Below, in pieces: positions 63,254 to 64,000 of a DNA stretch of 64,000 nt (position 1 is the first letter of the stretch; each line of letters opens with the position of its first letter). The notes below the pieces were generated by a model. It made no database searches, was not told where the DNA came from, and saw nothing but the letters and a program-made list of their open reading frames with translations. Source of the DNA: Pseudomonas brassicacearum subsp. neoaurantiaca. Its GTDB lineage: Bacteria > Pseudomonadota > Gammaproteobacteria > Pseudomonadales > Pseudomonadaceae. The position numbers and the translations under genes were made by a program. The stretch spans positions 131,355 through 195,354 of the forward strand of contig NZ_VDLV01000044.1 in assembly GCF_013608025.1 (NCBI RefSeq). The letters are read 5' to 3'.

Positions 63254-64000
63254 GCTTGAAAGTTCGGGCGGACATCAGCCTCAAGCCGTTCAACAGCTTT
63301 GGCGTGGACGTCAACGCCCGGCTGTTCGCCGAGGCCCACAGCGATGCGGATGTTCGCGAGGCCTTGGCTTACGCCGCGGGTCACGACGTACCGTTGCTGG
63401 TCATCGGCGGTGGCAGCAACCTGCTGTTGACCGGTGACATCGACGCCTTGGTGCTGCGCATGACTAGCCAGGGAATTCGTCTGTTAAGCGATGATGGCGA
63501 GCGGGTGGTAGTCGAGGCCGAAGCCGGGGAACCGTGGCATCCGTTTGTCCAGCACACCCTGGCCCAAGGCTGGTCGGGGTTGGAAAACCTCAGCCTGATT
63601 CCCGGTACGGTGGGCGCGGCGCCGATGCAGAACATCGGTGCCTACGGCGTGGAGATAAAGGACGTCTTCGCTGGCCTCACGGCTCTGGATCGCTACACCG
63701 GCGAGCTGCGCGATTTCACCCTCGATGAATGTGCTTTCGCCTACCGTGACAGTCTGTTCAAGCAGCAGGCGGATCGCTGGCTGATCCTGCGGGTACGTTT
63801 TGCCCTCAGTCGTGTCGCGCATCTGCATCTCGAATACGGCCCGGTGCGCCAGCGGTTGACCGAACAAGGCATCGACCAAGCCACGCCCACGGACGTCAGC
63901 CGGGCTATCTGCAGCATCCGCAGCGAGAAACTCCCGGACCCGGCCGTGCTGGGCAACGCCGGCAGCTTTTTCAAAAACCCGTTGGTGCAGGCCGCACACG
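63250..64000 (+). CDS. murB: UDP-N-acetylenolpyruvoylglucosamine reductase MurB, cut by window end
   Basis: The first 250 residues are visible. The FAD-binding part has LLVIGGGSNLLL and SLIPGTVGAAPMQNIGAYG; the AFAYRDSLFK and RSEKLPDP stretches are conserved. The catalytic Ser region NAGSFFKNP occurs just before the edge. It makes UDP-N-acetylmuramate for peptidoglycan. ATG 63250 overlaps the phosphatase stop (ATGA). Nothing suggests damage; the gene simply continues past 64000. Confidence 0.95.
   Translation, partial: MSLKVRADISLKPFNSFGVDVNARLFAEAHSDADVREALAYAAGHDVPLLVIGGGSNLLLTGDIDALVLRMTSQGIRLLSDDGERVVVEAEAGEPWHPFVQHTLAQGWSGLENLSLIPGTVGAAPMQNIGAYGVEIKDVFAGLTALDRYTGELRDFTLDECAFAYRDSLFKQQADRWLILRVRFALSRVAHLHLEYGPVRQRLTEQGIDQATPTDVSRAICSIRSEKLPDPAVLGNAGSFFKNPLVQAAH

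Overview
The window comes from a fluorescent-group Pseudomonas chromosome. The evidence is the GC-rich coding style, the characteristic GTGGGAGCGAGC-type REP palindromes, and the gene order fadE, GST, ABC-2 transporter, DUF2062, comEC, exbB/exbD, lpxK, Trm112, kdsB, LMW-PTP, murB, which is familiar from Pseudomonas genomes.

Layout. (1) 105-258: tRNA-Glu and tRNA-Gly with a terminator. (2) About 450-36500: a lipopeptide-siderophore locus. A rightward operon (530-10097), with a strong Fur-box/sigma70 promoter, encodes a one-module NRPS (predicted Gly), a PvdE/SyrD-like exporter, a TonB-dependent receptor and a DUF3649/PepSY/DUF3325 membrane trio that probably reduces the imported ferri-siderophore. 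A leftward operon of about 23.5 kb (33720 down to 10153) encodes four NRPSs and three Fe(II)/2-oxoglutarate (TauD/SyrP-like) hydroxylases, one of them fused to an NRPS. A short divergent operon encodes an MbtH-like protein and diaminobutyrate aminotransferase. Binding-pocket codes read by eye suggest acyl-Asp-Dab-Asp-X-His-(Y)-Gly, with hydroxylation of Asp and His. This resembles the corrugatin / ornicorrugatin / histicorrugatin family, but only six adenylation domains are present and no thioesterase is visible.

(3) 35666-50411: an AraC-type regulator with a receiver-like N-terminus, then a Flp/Tad pilus locus (two flp pilins, prepilin peptidase, an unusual AAA+ ATPase, rcpC, tadG, two TadE/F-type minor pilins, tadZ, tadA, tadB, tadC). 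The secretin rcpA, tadD and a DUF3613 gene sit on the opposite strand. Between the two arms is an array of 14 REP palindromes with a period of about 134 bp. (4) 50886-64000: conserved housekeeping genes ending in a murB cut by the window edge.

How it works together. Under iron starvation, release of Fur would switch on siderophore synthesis, MbtH and Dab supply, export, uptake and reductive release. The Tad genes would build a thin adhesive pilus. Both loci lie between the tRNA pair and a block (PA2817-like, fadE, GST, ABC) that I recall as neighbours in P. aeruginosa, so this stretch looks like an accessory region in an otherwise conserved backbone. Substrate predictions, start codons and regulatory sites are my reading of the sequence; no alignments or database searches were run.
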